Counted from the stretch's first letter, positions 23,804 to 37,132 are shown. The stretch: 64,000 nt of DNA from Petrolisthes cinctipes (GCA_033782935.1 JAWQEG010000082.1:930001-994000); one strand, 5' to 3'. Program-made: numbers and translations. Notes: generated by a model from the sequence alone, not told the origin.

Positions 23804-25632
23804 TACTCCGTGTTAGAGTATTTTCAAAATACATGCTCAAAACATACTGAAAATCGATCTTTTAGGTGCACAAAAGTCGATATGTGCATGCATCTTCAGT
23901 ACCTGTTTATATCTCAAATTCAGGCTCAAAACACCCGAAAATTCAATATTTTGGGGTCCCAGAAGCAATCTGTACATGCCTACACAGTGCTAGAATATTT
24001 TCAAAATATAGGCTAAAAACATGCTGAAAATCGACATTTTAGGTGCCAAAAAATCGATATCTCAAATTCAGTCCCAAAACACCCGAAAATTCGATATTTA
24101 GAGGTCCCAGAAGGTATCTGTACATGCCTACTCCGTGTTAGAGTATTTTCAAAATACAGGCCAAAAACATACTGAAAATCGATCTTTTAGGTGCCCAAAA
24201 GTCGATATGTGCATGCATCTTCTGTACCCGTTTATATCTCAAATTCTGGCCCTAAACACCCGAAAATTCGATATTTTGGGGTCCCAGAAGCGATCTGTAC
24301 ATGCCTACTCCGTGTTAGAGTATTTTCAAAATTCAGGCCCAAAACATGCTGAAAATCGATATTTTTGGTGCCCAAAGTCAATATGTGCATGTATCTTCTG
24401 TACCCGTTTATATCTCAAATTCTGGCTCAAAACACCCGAAAATTCAATGTTTTGGGGTCCCAAAAGCAATCTGTACATGCCTACTCAGTGCTAGAATATT
24501 TTCAAAATATAGGCTAAAAACATGCTAAAAATCGATCTTTTAGGTGCCAAAAAGTCGATATCTCAAATTCAGTCCCAAAACACCCGAAAATTCGATATTT
24601 AGGGGTCCCAGAAGCGATCTGTACATGCCTACTCCGTGTTAGAGTATTTTCAAAATACATGCTCAAAACATACTGAAAATCGATCTTTTAGGTGCACAAA
24701 AGTCGATATGTGCATGCATCTTCAGTACCCGTTTATATCTCAAATTCAGGCTCAAAACACCCGAAAATTCGATATTTAGGGGTCCCAGAAGCGATCTGTA
24801 CATGCCTGCTTCGTGTTAGAGTATTTTCAAAATACATGCTCAAAACATACTGAAAATCGATCTTTTAGGTGCACAAAAGTCGATATGTGCATGCATCTTC
24901 AGTACCCGTTTATATCTCAAATTCAGGCTCAAAACACCCGAAAATTCAATATTTTGGGGTCCCAGAAGCAATCTGTACATGCCTACACAGTGCTAGAATA
25001 TTTTCAAAATATAGGCTAAAAACATGCTGAAAATCGACATTTTAGGTGCCAAAAAATCGATATCTCAAATTCAGTCCCAAAACTCCCGAAAATTCGATAT
25101 TTAGAGGTCCCAGAAGGTATCTGTACATGCCTACTCCGTGTTAGAGTATTTTCAGAATACAGGCCAAAAACATACTGAAAATCGATCTTTTAGGTGCCCA
25201 AAAGTCGATATGTGCATGCATCTTCTGTACCCGTTTATATCTCAAATTCTGGCCCTAAACACCCGAAAATTCGATATTTTGGGGTCCCAGAAGCGATCTG
25301 TACATGCCTACTCCGTGTTAGAGTATTTTCAAAATTCAGTCCCAAAACATGCTGAAAATCGATATTTTTGGTGCCCAAAGTCAATATGTGCATGTATCTT
25401 CTGTACCCGTTTATATCTCAAATTCAGGCTCAAAACACCCGAAAATTCAATATTTTGGGGTCCCAGAAGCAATCTGTACATGCCTACTCAGTGCTAGAAT
25501 ATTTTCAAAATATAGGCTAAAAACATGCTAAAAATCGGTCTTTTAGGTGCCAAAAAGTCGATATCTCAAATTCAGTCCCAAAACACCCGAAAATTCGATA
25601 TTTAGGGGTCCCAGAAGCGATCTGTACATGCC
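23804..25632 (+). repeat. Dispersed 1,829-bp block, copy 2 of 3
   Basis: Offset 3,836 bp from copy 1 and the same length. Shared with copy 3 only: 'ttcaatgttttgggg' in a type 2 tail, 'aaaactcccgaaaattcg' in 3' at about 25080, and the head 'catgcctgct' of the second 1'. The similarity continues to the right into the hybrid 1'/1-2-3 block at 25633. Confidence 0.85.
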
Positions 25633-26802
25633 TACTCCGTGTTAGAGTATTTTCAAAATACATGCTCAAAACATACTGAAAATCGATCTTTTAGGTGCAC
25701 AAAAGTCGATATGTGCATGCATCTTCTGTACCCGTTTATATCTCAAATTCTGGCCCTAAACACCCGAAAATTCGATATTTTGGGGTCCCAGAAGCGATCT
25801 GTACATGCCTACTCCGTGTTAGAGTATTTTCAAAATTCAGGCCCAAAACTTGCTGAAAATCGATATTTTTGGTGCCCAAAGTCAATATGTGCATGTATCT
25901 TCTGTACCCGTTTATATCTCAAATTCAGGCTCAAAACACCCGAAAATTCAATATTTTGGGGTCCCAGAAGCAATCTGTACAGTGCTAGAATATTTTCAAA
26001 ATTTAGGCTAAAAACATGCTAAAAATCGATCTTTTAGGTGCCAAAAAGTCGATATCTCAAATTCAGTCCCAAAACACCCGAAAATTCGATATTTAGGGGT
26101 CCCAGAAGCGATCTGTACATGCCTACTCCGTGTTAGAGTATTTTCAAAATACATGCTCAAAACATACTGAAAATCGATCTTTTAGGTGCACAAAAGTCGA
26201 TATGTGCATGCATCTTCAGTACCCGTTTATATCTCAAATTCAGGCTCAAAACACCCGAAAATTCGATATTTTGGGGTCCCAGAAGCGATCTGTACATGCC
26301 TACTCCGTGTTAGAGTATTTTCAAAATACATGCTCAAAACATACTGAAAATCGATCTTTTAGGTGCACAAAAGTCGATATGTGCATGCATCTTCAGTACC
26401 CGTTTATATCTCAAATTCAGGCTCAAAACACCCGAAAATTCGATATTTAGGGGTCCCAGAAGCGATCTGTACATGCCTCCTCCGTGTTAGAGTATTTTCA
26501 AAATACATGCTCAAAACATACTGAAAATCGATCTTTTAGGTGCACAAAAGTCGATATGTGCATGCATCTTCAGTACCCGTTTATATCTCAAATTCAGGCT
26601 CAAAACACCCGAAAATTCAATATTTTGGGGTCCCAGAAGCAATCTGTACATGCCTACACAGTGCTAGAATATTTTCAAAATATAGGCTAAAAACATGCTG
26701 AAAATCGACATTTTAGGTGCCAAAAAATCGATATCTCTAATTCAGTCCCAAAACACCCGAAAATTCGATATTTAGAGGTCCCAGAAGGTATCTGTACATG
26801 CC
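25633..26802 (+). repeat. 1,170-bp tandem duplication, copy A
   Basis: Order: hybrid 1'/1-2-3 (491 bp), 1' with type 1 tail, 1' with type 3 tail, 1'-3'. Shared private markers with copy B are 'aaaacttgctgaaaat' in type 2 and 'caaaatttagg' in type 3. Confidence 0.85.
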
Positions 26803-27972
26803 TACTCCGTGTTAGAGTATTTTCAAAATACAGGCCAAAAACATACTGAAAATCAATCTTTTAGGTGCCCAAAAGTCGATATGTGCATGCATCTTCTGTA
26901 CCCGTTTATATCTCAAATTCTGGCCCTAAACACCCGAAAATTCGATATTTTGGGGTCCCAGAAGCGATCTGTACATGCCTACTCCGTGTTAGAGTATTTT
27001 CAAAATTCAGGCCCAAAACTTGCTGAAAATCGATATTTTTGGTGCCCAAAGTCAATATGTGCATGTATCTTCTGTACCCGTTTATATCTCAAATTCTGGC
27101 TCAAAACACCCGAAAATTCAATATTTTGGGGTCCCAGAAGCAATCTGTACAGTGCTAGAATATTTTCAAAATTTAGGTTAAAAACATGCTAAAAATCGAT
27201 CTTTTAGGTGCCAAAAAGTCGATATCTCAAATTCAGTCCCAAAACACCCGAAAATTCGATATTTAGGGGTCCCAGAAGCGATCTGTACATGCCTACTCCG
27301 TGTTAGAGTATTTTCAAAATACATGCTCAAAACATACTGAAAATCGATCTTTTAGGTGCACAAAAGTCGATATGTGCATGCATCTTCAGTACCCGTTTAT
27401 ATCTCAAATTCAGGCTCAAAACACCCGAAAATTCGATATTTTGGGGTCCCAGAAGCGATCTGTACATGCCTACTCCGTGTTAGAGTATTTTCAAAATACA
27501 TGCTCAAAACATACTGAAAATCGATCTTTTAGGTGCACAAAAGTCGATATGTGCATGCATCTTCAGTACCCGTTTATATCTCAAATTCAGGCTCAAAACA
27601 CCCGAAAATTCGATATTTAGGGGTCCCAGAAGCGATCTGTACATGCCTCCTCCGTGTTAGAGTATTTTCAAAATACATGCTCAAAACATACTGAAAATCG
27701 ATCTTTTAGGTGCACAAAAGTCGATATGTGCATGCATCTTCAGTACCCGTTTATATCTCAAATTCAGGCTCAAAACACCCGAAAATTCAATATTTAGGGG
27801 TCCCAGAAGCAATCTGTACATGCCTACACAGTGCTAGAATATTTTCAAAATATAGGCTAAAAACATGCTGAAAATCGACATTTTAGGTGCCAAAAAATCG
27901 ATATCTCTAATTCAGTCCCAAAACACCCGAAAATTCGATATTTAGAGGTCCCAGAAGGTATCTGTACATGCC
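26803..27972 (+). repeat. 1,170-bp tandem duplication, copy B
   Basis: Same monomer order and private markers as 25633-26802. It begins with an ordinary type 1 carrying 'aaaatcaatctttt' rather than the 1'/1 hybrid, so the exchange point lies inside this first monomer. Confidence 0.85.
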
Positions 27973-29476
27973 TACTCCGTGTTAGAGTATTTTCAAAATA
28001 CAGGCCAAAAACATACTGAAAATCAATCTTTTAGGTGCCCAAAAGTCGATATGTGCATGCATCTTCTGTACCCGTTTATATCTCAAATTCTGGCCCTAAA
28101 CACCCGAAAATTCGATATTTTGGGGTTCCAGAAGCGATCTGTACATGCCTACTCCGTGTTAGAGTATTTTCAAAATTCAGGCCCAAAACATGCTGAAAAT
28201 CGATATTTTTGGTGCCCAAAGTCAATATGTGCATGTATCTTCTGTACCCGTTTATATCTCAAATTCAGGCTCAAAACACCCGAAAATTCAATATTTTGGG
28301 GTCCCAGAAGCAATCTGTACATTCCTACTCAGTGCTAGAATATTTTCAAAATATAGGCTAAAAACATGCTAAAAATCGATCTTTTAGGTGCCAAAAAGTC
28401 GATATATCAAATTCAGTCCCAAAACACCCGAAAATTCGATATTTAGGGGTCCCAGAAGCGATCTGTACATGCCTACTCCGTGTTAGAGTATTTTCAAAAT
28501 ACATGCTCAAAACATACTGAAAATCGATCTTTTAGGTGCACAAAAGTCGATATGTGCATGCATCTTCAGTACCCGTTTATATCTCAAATTCAGGCTCAAA
28601 ACACCCGAAAATTCGATATTTTGTGGTCCCAGAAGCAATCTGTACATGCCTCCTCCGTGTTAGAGTATTTTCAAAATACATGCTCAAAACATACTGAAAA
28701 TCGATCTTTTAGGTGCACAAAAGTCGATATGTGCATGCATCTTCAGCACCCGTTTATATCTCAAATTCAGGCTCAAAACACCCGAAAATTCAATATTTTG
28801 GGGTCCCAGAAGCAATCTGTACATGCCTACACAGTGCTAGAATATTTTCAAAATATAGGCTAAAAACATGCTGAAAATCGACATTTTAGGTGCCAAAAAA
28901 TCGATATCTTTAATTCAGTCCCAAAACACCCGAAAATTCGATATTTAGAGGTCCCAGAAGGTATCTGTACATGCCTACTCCGTGTTAGAGTATTTTCAAA
29001 ATACAGGCCAAAAACATACTGAAAATCGATCTTTTAGGTGCCCAAAAGTCGATATGTGCATGCATCTTCTGTACCCGTTTATATCTCAAATTCTGGCCCT
29101 AAACACCCGAAAATTCGATATTTTGGGGTCCCAGAAGCGATCTGTACATGCCTACTCCGTGTTAGAGTATTTTCAAAATTCAGGCCCAAAACATGCTGAA
29201 AATCGATATTTTTGGTGCCCAAAGTCAATATGTGCATGTATCTTCTGTACCCGTTTATATCTCAAATTCAGGCTCAAAACACCCGAAAATTCAATATTTT
29301 GGGGTCCCAGAAGCAATCTGTACATGCCTACTCAGTGCTAGAATATTTTCAAAATATAGGCTAAAAACATGCTAAAAATCGATCTTTTAGGTGCCAAAAG
29401 GTCGATATCTCAAATTCAGTCCCAAAACACCCGAAAATTCGATATTTAGGGTTCCCAGAAGCGATCTGTACATGCC

Positions 29477-31305
29477 TACTCCGTGTTAGAGTATTTTCAA
29501 AATACATGCTCAAAACATACTGAAAATCGATCTTTTAGGTGCACAAAAGTCGATATGTGCATGCATCTTCAGTACCTGTTTATATCTCAAATTCAGGCTC
29601 AAAACACCCGAAAATTCAATATTTTGGGGTCCCAGAAGCAATCTGTACATGCCTACACAGTGCTAGAATATTTTCAAAATATAGGCTAAAAACATGCTGA
29701 AAATCGACATTTTAGGTGCCAAAAAATCGATATCTCAAATTCAGTCCCAAAACACCCGAAAATTCGATATTTAGAGGTCCCAGAAGGTATCTGTACATGC
29801 CTACTCCGTGTTAGAGTATTTTCAAAATACAGGCCAAAAACATACTGAAAATCGATCTTTTAGGTGCCCAAAAGTCGATATGTGCATGCATCTTCTGTAC
29901 CCGTTTATATCTCAAATTCTGGCCCTAAACACCCGAAAATTCGATATTTTGGGGTCCCAGAAGCGATCTGTACATGCCTACTCCGTGTTAGAGTATTTTC
30001 AAAATTCAGGCCCAAAACATGCTGAAAATCGATATTTTTGGTGCCCAAAGTCAATATGTGCATGTATCTTCTGTACCCGTTTATATCTCAAATTCAGGCT
30101 CAAAACACCCGAAAATTCAATGTTTTGGGGTCCCAAAAGCAATCTGTACATGCCTACTCAGTGCTAGAATATTTTCAAAATATAGGCTAAAAACATGCTA
30201 AAAATCGATCTTTTAGGTGCCAAAAAGTCGATATCTCAAATTCAGTCCCAAAACACCCGAAAATTCGATATTTAGGGGTCCCAGAAGCGATCTGTACATG
30301 CCTACTCCGTGTTAGAGTATTTTCAAAATACATGCTCAAAACATACTGAAAATCGATCTTTTAGGTGCACAAAAGTCGATATGTGCATGCATCTTCAGTA
30401 CCCGTTTATATCTCAAATTCAGGCTCAAAACACCCGAAAATTCGATATTTAGGGGTCCCAGAAGCGATCTGTACATGCCTGCTCCGTGTTAGAGTATTTT
30501 CAAAATACATGCTCAAAACATACTGAAAATCGATCTTTTAGGTGCACAAAAGTCGATATGTGCATGTATCTTCAGTACCCGTTTATATCTCAAATTCAGG
30601 CTCAAAACACCCGAAAATTCAATATTTTGGGGTCCCAGAAGCAATCTGTACATGCCTACACAGTGCTAGAATATTTTCAAAATATAGGCTAAAAACATGC
30701 TGAAAATCGACATTTTAGGTGCCAAAAAATCGATATCTCAAATTCAGTCCCAAAACTCCCGAAAATTCGATATTTAGAGGTCCCAGAAGGTATCTGTACA
30801 TGCCTACTCCGTGTTAGAGTATTTTCAAAATACAGGCCAAAAACATACTGAAAATCGATCTTTTAGGTGCCCAAAAGTCGATATATGCATGCATCTTCTG
30901 TACCCGTTTATATCTCAAATTCTGGCCCTAAACACCCGAAAATTCGATATTTTGGGGTCCCAGAAGCGATCTGTACATGCCTACTCCGTGTTAGAGTATT
31001 TTCAAAATTCAGGCCCAAAACATGCTGAAAATCGATATTTTTGGTGCCCAAAGTCAATATGTGCATGTATCTTCTGTACCCGTTTATATCTCAAATTCAG
31101 GCTCAAAACACCCGAAAATTCAATATTTTGGGGTCCCAAAAGCAATCTGTACATACCTACTCAGTGCTAGAATATTTTCAAAATATAGGCTAAAAACATG
31201 CTAAAAATCGATCTTTTAGGTGCCAAAAAGTCGATATCTCAAATTCAGTCCCAAAACACCCGAAAATTCGATATTTAGGGGTCCCTGAAGCGATCTGTAC
31301 ATGCC
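29477..31305 (+). repeat. Dispersed 1,829-bp block, copy 3 of 3
   Basis: Offset exactly 5,673 bp from copy 2 at every block boundary and at the shared private variants. The following block (31306-31796) is the same 1'/1 hybrid with the 10-bp deletion as at 25633-26123, so the duplicated segment is at least about 2.3 kb. Confidence 0.87.
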
Positions 31306-32977
31306 TACTCCGTGTTAGAGTATTTTCAAAATACATGCTCAAAACATACTGAAAATCGATCTTTTAGGTGCACAAAAGTCGATATGTGCATGCATCTTCA
31401 GTACCCATTTATATCTCAAATTCTGGCCCTAAACACCCGAAAATTCGATATTTTGGGGTCCCAGAAGCGATCTGTACATGCCTACTCCGTGTTAGAGTAT
31501 TTTCAAAATTCAGGCCCAAAACATGCTGAAAATCGATATTTTTGGTGCCCAAAGTCAATATGTGCATGTATCTTCTGTACCCGTTTATATCTCAAATTCA
31601 GGCTCAAAACACCCGAAAATTCAATATTTTGGGGTCCCAGAAGCAATCTGTACAGTGCTAGAATATTTTCAAAATATAGGCTAAAAACATGCTAAAAATC
31701 GATCTTTTAGGTGCCAAAAAGTCGATATCTCAAATTCAGTCCCAAAACACCCGAAAATTCGATATTTAGGGGTCCCAGAAGCGATCTGTACATGCCTACT
31801 CCGTGTTAGAGTATTTTCAAAATACATGCTCAAAACATACTGAAAATCGATCTTTTAGGTGCACAAAAGTCGATATGTGCATGCATCTTAAGTACCCGTT
31901 TATATCTCAAATTCAGGCTCAAAACACCCGAAAATTCAATATTTTGGGGTCCCAGAAGCAATCTGTACATGCCTACACAGTGCTAAAATATTTTCAAAAT
32001 ATAGGCTAAAAACATGCTGAAAATCGACATTTTAGGTGCCAAAAAATCGATATCTCAAATTCAGTCCCAAAACACCCGAAAATTCGATATTTAGAGGTCC
32101 CAGAAGGTATCTGTACATGCCTACTCCGTGTTAGAGTATTTTCAAAATACAGGCCAAAAACATACTGAAAATCGATCTTTTAGGTGCCCAAAAGTCGATA
32201 TGTGCATGCATCTTCTGTACCCGTTTATATCTCAAATTCTGGCCCTAAACACCCGAAAATTCGATATTTTGGGGTCCCAGAAGCGATCTGTACATGCCTA
32301 CTCCGTGTTAGAGTATTTTCAAAATACATGCTCAAAACATACTGAAAATCGATCTTTTAGGTGCACAAAAGTCGATATCTGCATGCATCTTCAGTACCCG
32401 TTTATATCTCAAATTCAGGCTCAAAACACCCGAAAATTCGATATTTAGGGGTCCCAGAAGCGATCTGTACATGCCTCCTCCGTGTTAGAGTATTTTCAAA
32501 ATACATGCTCAAAACATACTGAAAATCGATCTTTTAGGTGCACAAAAGTCGATATGTGCATGCATCTTCAGTACCCGTTTATATCTCAAATTCAGGCTCA
32601 AAACACCCGAAAATTCAATATTTTGGGGTCCCAGAAGCAATCTGTACATGCCTACACAGTGCTAGAATATTTTCAAAATATAGGCTAAAAACATGCTGAA
32701 AATCGACATTTTAGGTGCCAAAAAATCGATATCTCTAATTCAGTCCCAAAACACCCGAAAATTCGATATTTAGAGGTCCCAGAAGGTATCTGTACATGCC
32801 TACTCCGTGTTAGAGTATTTTCAAAATACAGGCCAAAAACATACTGAAAATCGATCTTTTAGGTGCCCAAAAGTCGATATGTGCATGCATCTTCTGTACC
32901 CGTTTATATCTCAAATTCTGGCCCTAAACACCCGAAAATTCGATATTTTGGGGTCCCAGAAGCGATCTGTACATGCC

Positions 32978-33153
32978 TACTCCGTGTTATTTCAAAATTC
33001 AGGCCCAAAACATGCTGAAAATCGATATTTTTGGTGCCCAAAGTCAATATGTGCATGTATCTTCTGTACCCGTTTATATCTCAAATTCAGGCTCAAAACA
33101 CCCGAAAATTCAATATTTTGGGGTCCCAGAAGCAATCTGTACATGCCTACTCA
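32978..33153 (+). repeat. Type 2 monomer with a 6-bp deletion that removes the dyad
   Basis: The head reads 'ctccgtgttatttcaaaatt' where the norm is 'gttagagtattttcaaaatt'. Six bases are missing, shortening the trimer at 32801-33295 to 495 bp and destroying the left arm of the central dyad. I found no second copy. The exact monomer limits are approximate. Confidence 0.75.
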
Positions 33154-34298
33154 GTGCTAGAATATTTTCAAAATATAGGCTAAAAACATGCTAAAAATCG
33201 ATCTTTTAGGTGCCAAAAAGTCGATATCTCAAATTCAGTCCCAAAACACCCGAAAATTCGATATTTAGGGGTCCCAGAAGCGATCTGTACATGCCTACTC
33301 CGTGTTAGAGTATTTTCAAAATACATGCTCAAAACATACTGAAAATCGATCTTTTAGGTGCACAAAAGTCGATATGTGCATGCATCTTCAGTACCCGTTT
33401 ATATCTCAAATTCAGGCTCAAAACACCCGAAAATTCGATATTTAGGGGTCCCAGAAGCGATCTGTACATGCCTCCTCCGTGTTAGAGTATTTTCAAAATA
33501 CATGCTCAAAACATACTGAAAATCGATCTTTTAGGTGCACAAAAGTCGATATGTGCATGCATCTTCAGTACCCGTTTATATCTCAAATTCAGGCTCAAAA
33601 CACCCGAAAATTCAATATTTTGGGGTCCCAGAAGCAATCTGTACATGCCTACACAGTGCTAGAATATTTTCAAAATATAGGCTAAAAACATGCTGAAAAT
33701 CGACATTTTAGGTGCCAAAAAATCGATATCTTTAATTCAGTCCCAAAACACCCGAAAATTCGATATTTAGAGGTCCCAGAAGGTATCTGTACATGCCTAC
33801 TCCGTGTTAGAGTATTTTCAAAATACAGGCCAAAAACATACTGAAAATCGATCTTTTAGGTGCCTAAAAGTCGATATGTGCATGCATCTTCTGTACCCGT
33901 TTATATCTCAAATTCTGGCCCTAAACACCCGAAAATTCGATATTTTGGGGTCCCAGAAGCGATCTGTACATGCCTACTCCGTGTTAGAGTATTTTCAAAA
34001 TTCAGGCCCAAAACATGCTGAAAATCGATATTTTTGGTGCCCAAAGTCAATATGTGCATGTATCTTCTGTACCCGTTTATATCTCAAATTCAGGCTCAAA
34101 ACACCCGAAAATTCAATATTTTGGGGTCCCAGAAGCAATCTGTACATGCCTACTCAGTGCTAGAATATTTTCAAAATATAGGCTAAAAACATGCTAAAAA
34201 TCGATCTTTTAGGTGCCAAAAAGTCGATATCTCAAATTCAGTCCCAAAACACCCGAAAATTCGATATTTAGGGGTCCCAGAAGCGATCTGTACATGCC

Positions 34299-35627
34299 TA
34301 CTCCGTGTTAGAGTATTTTCAAAATACATGCTCAAAACATACTGAAAATCGATCTTTTAGGTGCACAAAAGTCGATATGTGCATGCATCTTCAGTACCCG
34401 TTTATATCACAAATTCAGGCTCCAAACACCCGAAAATTCAATATTTTGGGGTCCCAGAAGCAATCTGTACATACCTACTCAGTGTTAGAGTATTTTCAAA
34501 ATACAGACCCAAAACATGCTGAAAATCGATATTTTAGATGCCCAAAGTCAATATGTGCATGTATCTTCTGTACCCGTTTATATCTCAAATTCAGGCTCAA
34601 AACACCCGAAAATTCAAAATTTTGTGGACCCAGAAGCAATCTGTACATGCCTACACAGTGCTAGAATATTTTCAAAATATAGGCTAAAAACATGCTGAAA
34701 ATCGACATTTTAGGTGCCAAAAAATCGATATCTCTAATTCAGTCCCAAAACACCCGAAAATTCGATATTTAGAGGTCCCATAAGGTATCTGTACATGCCT
34801 ACTCCGTGTTAGAGTATTTTCAAAATACAGGCCAAAAACATACTGAAAATCGATCTTTTAGGTGCCCAAAAGTCGATATGTGCATGCATCTTCTGTACCC
34901 GTTTATATCTCAAATTCTGGCCCTAAACACCCGAAAATTCAATATTTTGGGGTCCCAGAAGCAATCTTTACATGCCTACTCCGTGTTAGAGTATTTTCAA
35001 AATTCAGGCCCAAAACATGCTGAAAATCGATATTTTTGGTGCCCAAAGTCAATATGTGCATGTATCTTCTGTACCCGTTTATATCTCAAATTCAGGCTCA
35101 AAACACCCGAAAATTCAATATTTTGGGGTCCCAGAAGCAATCTGTACATGCCTACTCAGTGCTAGAATATTTTCAAAATATAGGCTAAAAACATGCTAAA
35201 AATCGATCTTTTAGGTGCCAAAAAGTCGATATCTCAAATTCAGTCCCAAAACACCCGAAAACTCGATATTTAGGGGTCCCCAGAAGCGATCTGTAAATGC
35301 CTACTCCGTGTTAGAGTATTTTCAAAATACATGCTCAAAACATACTGAAAATCGATCTTTTAGGTGCACAAAAGTCGATATGTGCATGCATCTTCTGTAC
35401 CCGTTTATATCTCAAATTCTGGCCCTAAACACCCGAAAATTCAATATTTTGGGGTCCCAGAAGCAATCTGTACATGCCTACTCAGTGCTAGAATATTTTC
35501 AAAATATAGGCTAAAAACATGCTAAAAATCGATCTTTTAGGTGCCAAAAAGTCGATATCTCAAATTCAGTCCCAAAACACCCGAAAACTCGATATTTAGG
35601 GGTCCCCAGAAGCGATCTGTAAATGCC
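34299..35627 (+). repeat. 1,329-bp duplication, copy A
   Basis: Order 1'-2'-3'-1-2-3-hybrid 1'/1-3. Markers: 'aggctccaaacaccc', 'gtacatacctactcag', 'acagacccaaaac', 'ttcaaaattttgtgg', 'cccataaggtatc', 'gcaatctttac', 'gaaaactcgat', 'gtccccagaagc' and 'ctgtaaatgcc'. The extra C in 'gtcccc' makes its type 3 copies 149 bp. Confidence 0.88.
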
Positions 35628-36957
35628 TACTCCGTGTTAGAGTATTTTCAAAATACATGCTCAAAACATACTGAAAATCGATCTTTTAGGTGCACAAAAG
35701 TCGATATGTGCATGCATCTTCAGTACCCGTTTATATCACAAATTCAGGCTCCAAACACCCGAAAATTCAATATTTTGGGGTCCCAGAAGCAATCTGTACA
35801 TACCTACTCAGTGTTAGAGTATTTTCAAAATACAGACCCAAAACATGCTGAAAATCGATATTTTAGATGCCCAAAGTCAATATGTGCATGTATCTTCTGT
35901 ACCCGTTTATATCTCAAATTCAGGCTCAAAACACCCGAAAATTCAAAATTTTGTGGACCCAGAAGCAATCTGTACATGCCTACACAGTGCTAGAATATTT
36001 TCAAAATATAGGCTAAAAACATGCTGAAAATCGACATTTTAGGTGCCAAAAAATCGATATCTCTAATTCAGTCCCAAAACACCCGAAAATTCGATATTTA
36101 GAGGTCCCATAAGGTATCTGTACATGCCTACTCCGTGTTAGAGTATTTTCAAAATACAGGCCAAAAACATACTGAAAATCGATCTTTTAGGTGCCCAAAA
36201 GTCGATATGTGCATGCATCTTCTGTACCCGTTTATATCTCAAATTCTGGCCCTAAACACCCGAAAATTCAATATTTTGGGGTCCCAGAAGCAATCTTTAC
36301 ATGCCTACTCCGTGTTAGAGTATTTTCAAAATTCAGGCCCAAAACATGCTGAAAATCGATATTTTTGGTGCCCAAAGTCAATATGTGCATGTATCTTCTG
36401 TACCCGTTTATATCTCAAATTCAGGCTCAAAACACCCGAAAATTCAATATTTTGGGGTCCCAGAAGCAATCTGTACATGCCTACTCAGTGCTAGAATATT
36501 TTCAAAATATAGGCTAAAAACATGCTAAAAATCGATCTTTTAGGTGCCAAAAAGTCGATATCTCAAATTCAGTCCCAAAACACCCGAAAACTCGATATTT
36601 AGGGGTCCCCAGAAGCGATCTGTAAATGCCTACTCCGTGTTAGAGTATTTTCAAAATACATGCTCAAAACATACTGAAAATCGATCTTTTAGGTGCACAA
36701 AAGTCGATATGTGCATGCATCTTCTGTACCCGTTTATATCTCAAATTCTGGCCCTAAACACCCGAAAATTCGATATTTTGGGGTCCCAGAAGCAATCTTT
36801 ACATGCCTACTCCGTGTTAGAGTATTTTCAAAATTCAGGCCCAAAACATGCTGAAAATCGATATTTTTGGTGCCCAAAGTCAATATGTGCATGTATCTTC
36901 TGTACCCGTTTATATCTCAAATTCAGGCTCAAAACACCCGAAAATTCAATATTTTGG
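35628..36957 (+). repeat. 1,329-bp duplication, copy B (diverges in order near its right end)
   Basis: It repeats the full marker set of copy A at an offset of 1,329 bp through about 36770. After the 1'/1 hybrid it continues with type 2 and 3 instead of directly with 3, so the copies lose register there. Confidence 0.85.
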
Positions 36958-37132
36958 GGTCCCAGAAGCAATCTGTACATGCCTACTCAGTGCTAGAATA
37001 TTTTCAAAATATAGGCTAAAAACATGCTAAAAATCGATCTTTTAGGTGCCAAAAAGTCGATATCTCAAATTCAGTCCCAAAACACCCGAAAACTCGATAT
37101 TTAGGGGTCCCCAGAAGCGATCTGTAAATGCC
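36129..37132 (+). repeat. 502-bp tandem duplication inside copy B
   Basis: Blocks 36129-36630 and 36631-37132 are adjacent 1-2-3 trimers of 502 bp. Both have 'gcaatctttac', 'gaaaactcgat', 'gtccccagaagc' and 'ctgtaaatgcc'. The second starts as type 1' before switching to type 1. Confidence 0.82.

Larger units (their letters stand above)
17305..34298 (+). repeat. Rearranged domain: 1'-3' dimers alternating with 1-2-3 trimers
   Basis: The usual pattern is 1'-3' (325 bp) then 1-2-3 (501 or 491 bp), often with one or two extra type 1' monomers before the dimer. 1'-3' dimers start at 17835, 19152, 19968, 20971, 21797, 22299, 22624, 23804, 24807, 26478, 27648, 28651, 29477, 30480, 31797, 32476 and 33473. 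Extra 1' copies with a type 3 or type 1 tail start at 17658, 20794, 24630, 26124, 26301, 27294, 27471, 28474, 30303, 32299 and 33296. Type 2' is essentially absent from the domain. Private markers are the head 'gcctcctccgtg' and 'tctctaattcag' in 3'. Confidence 0.88.
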
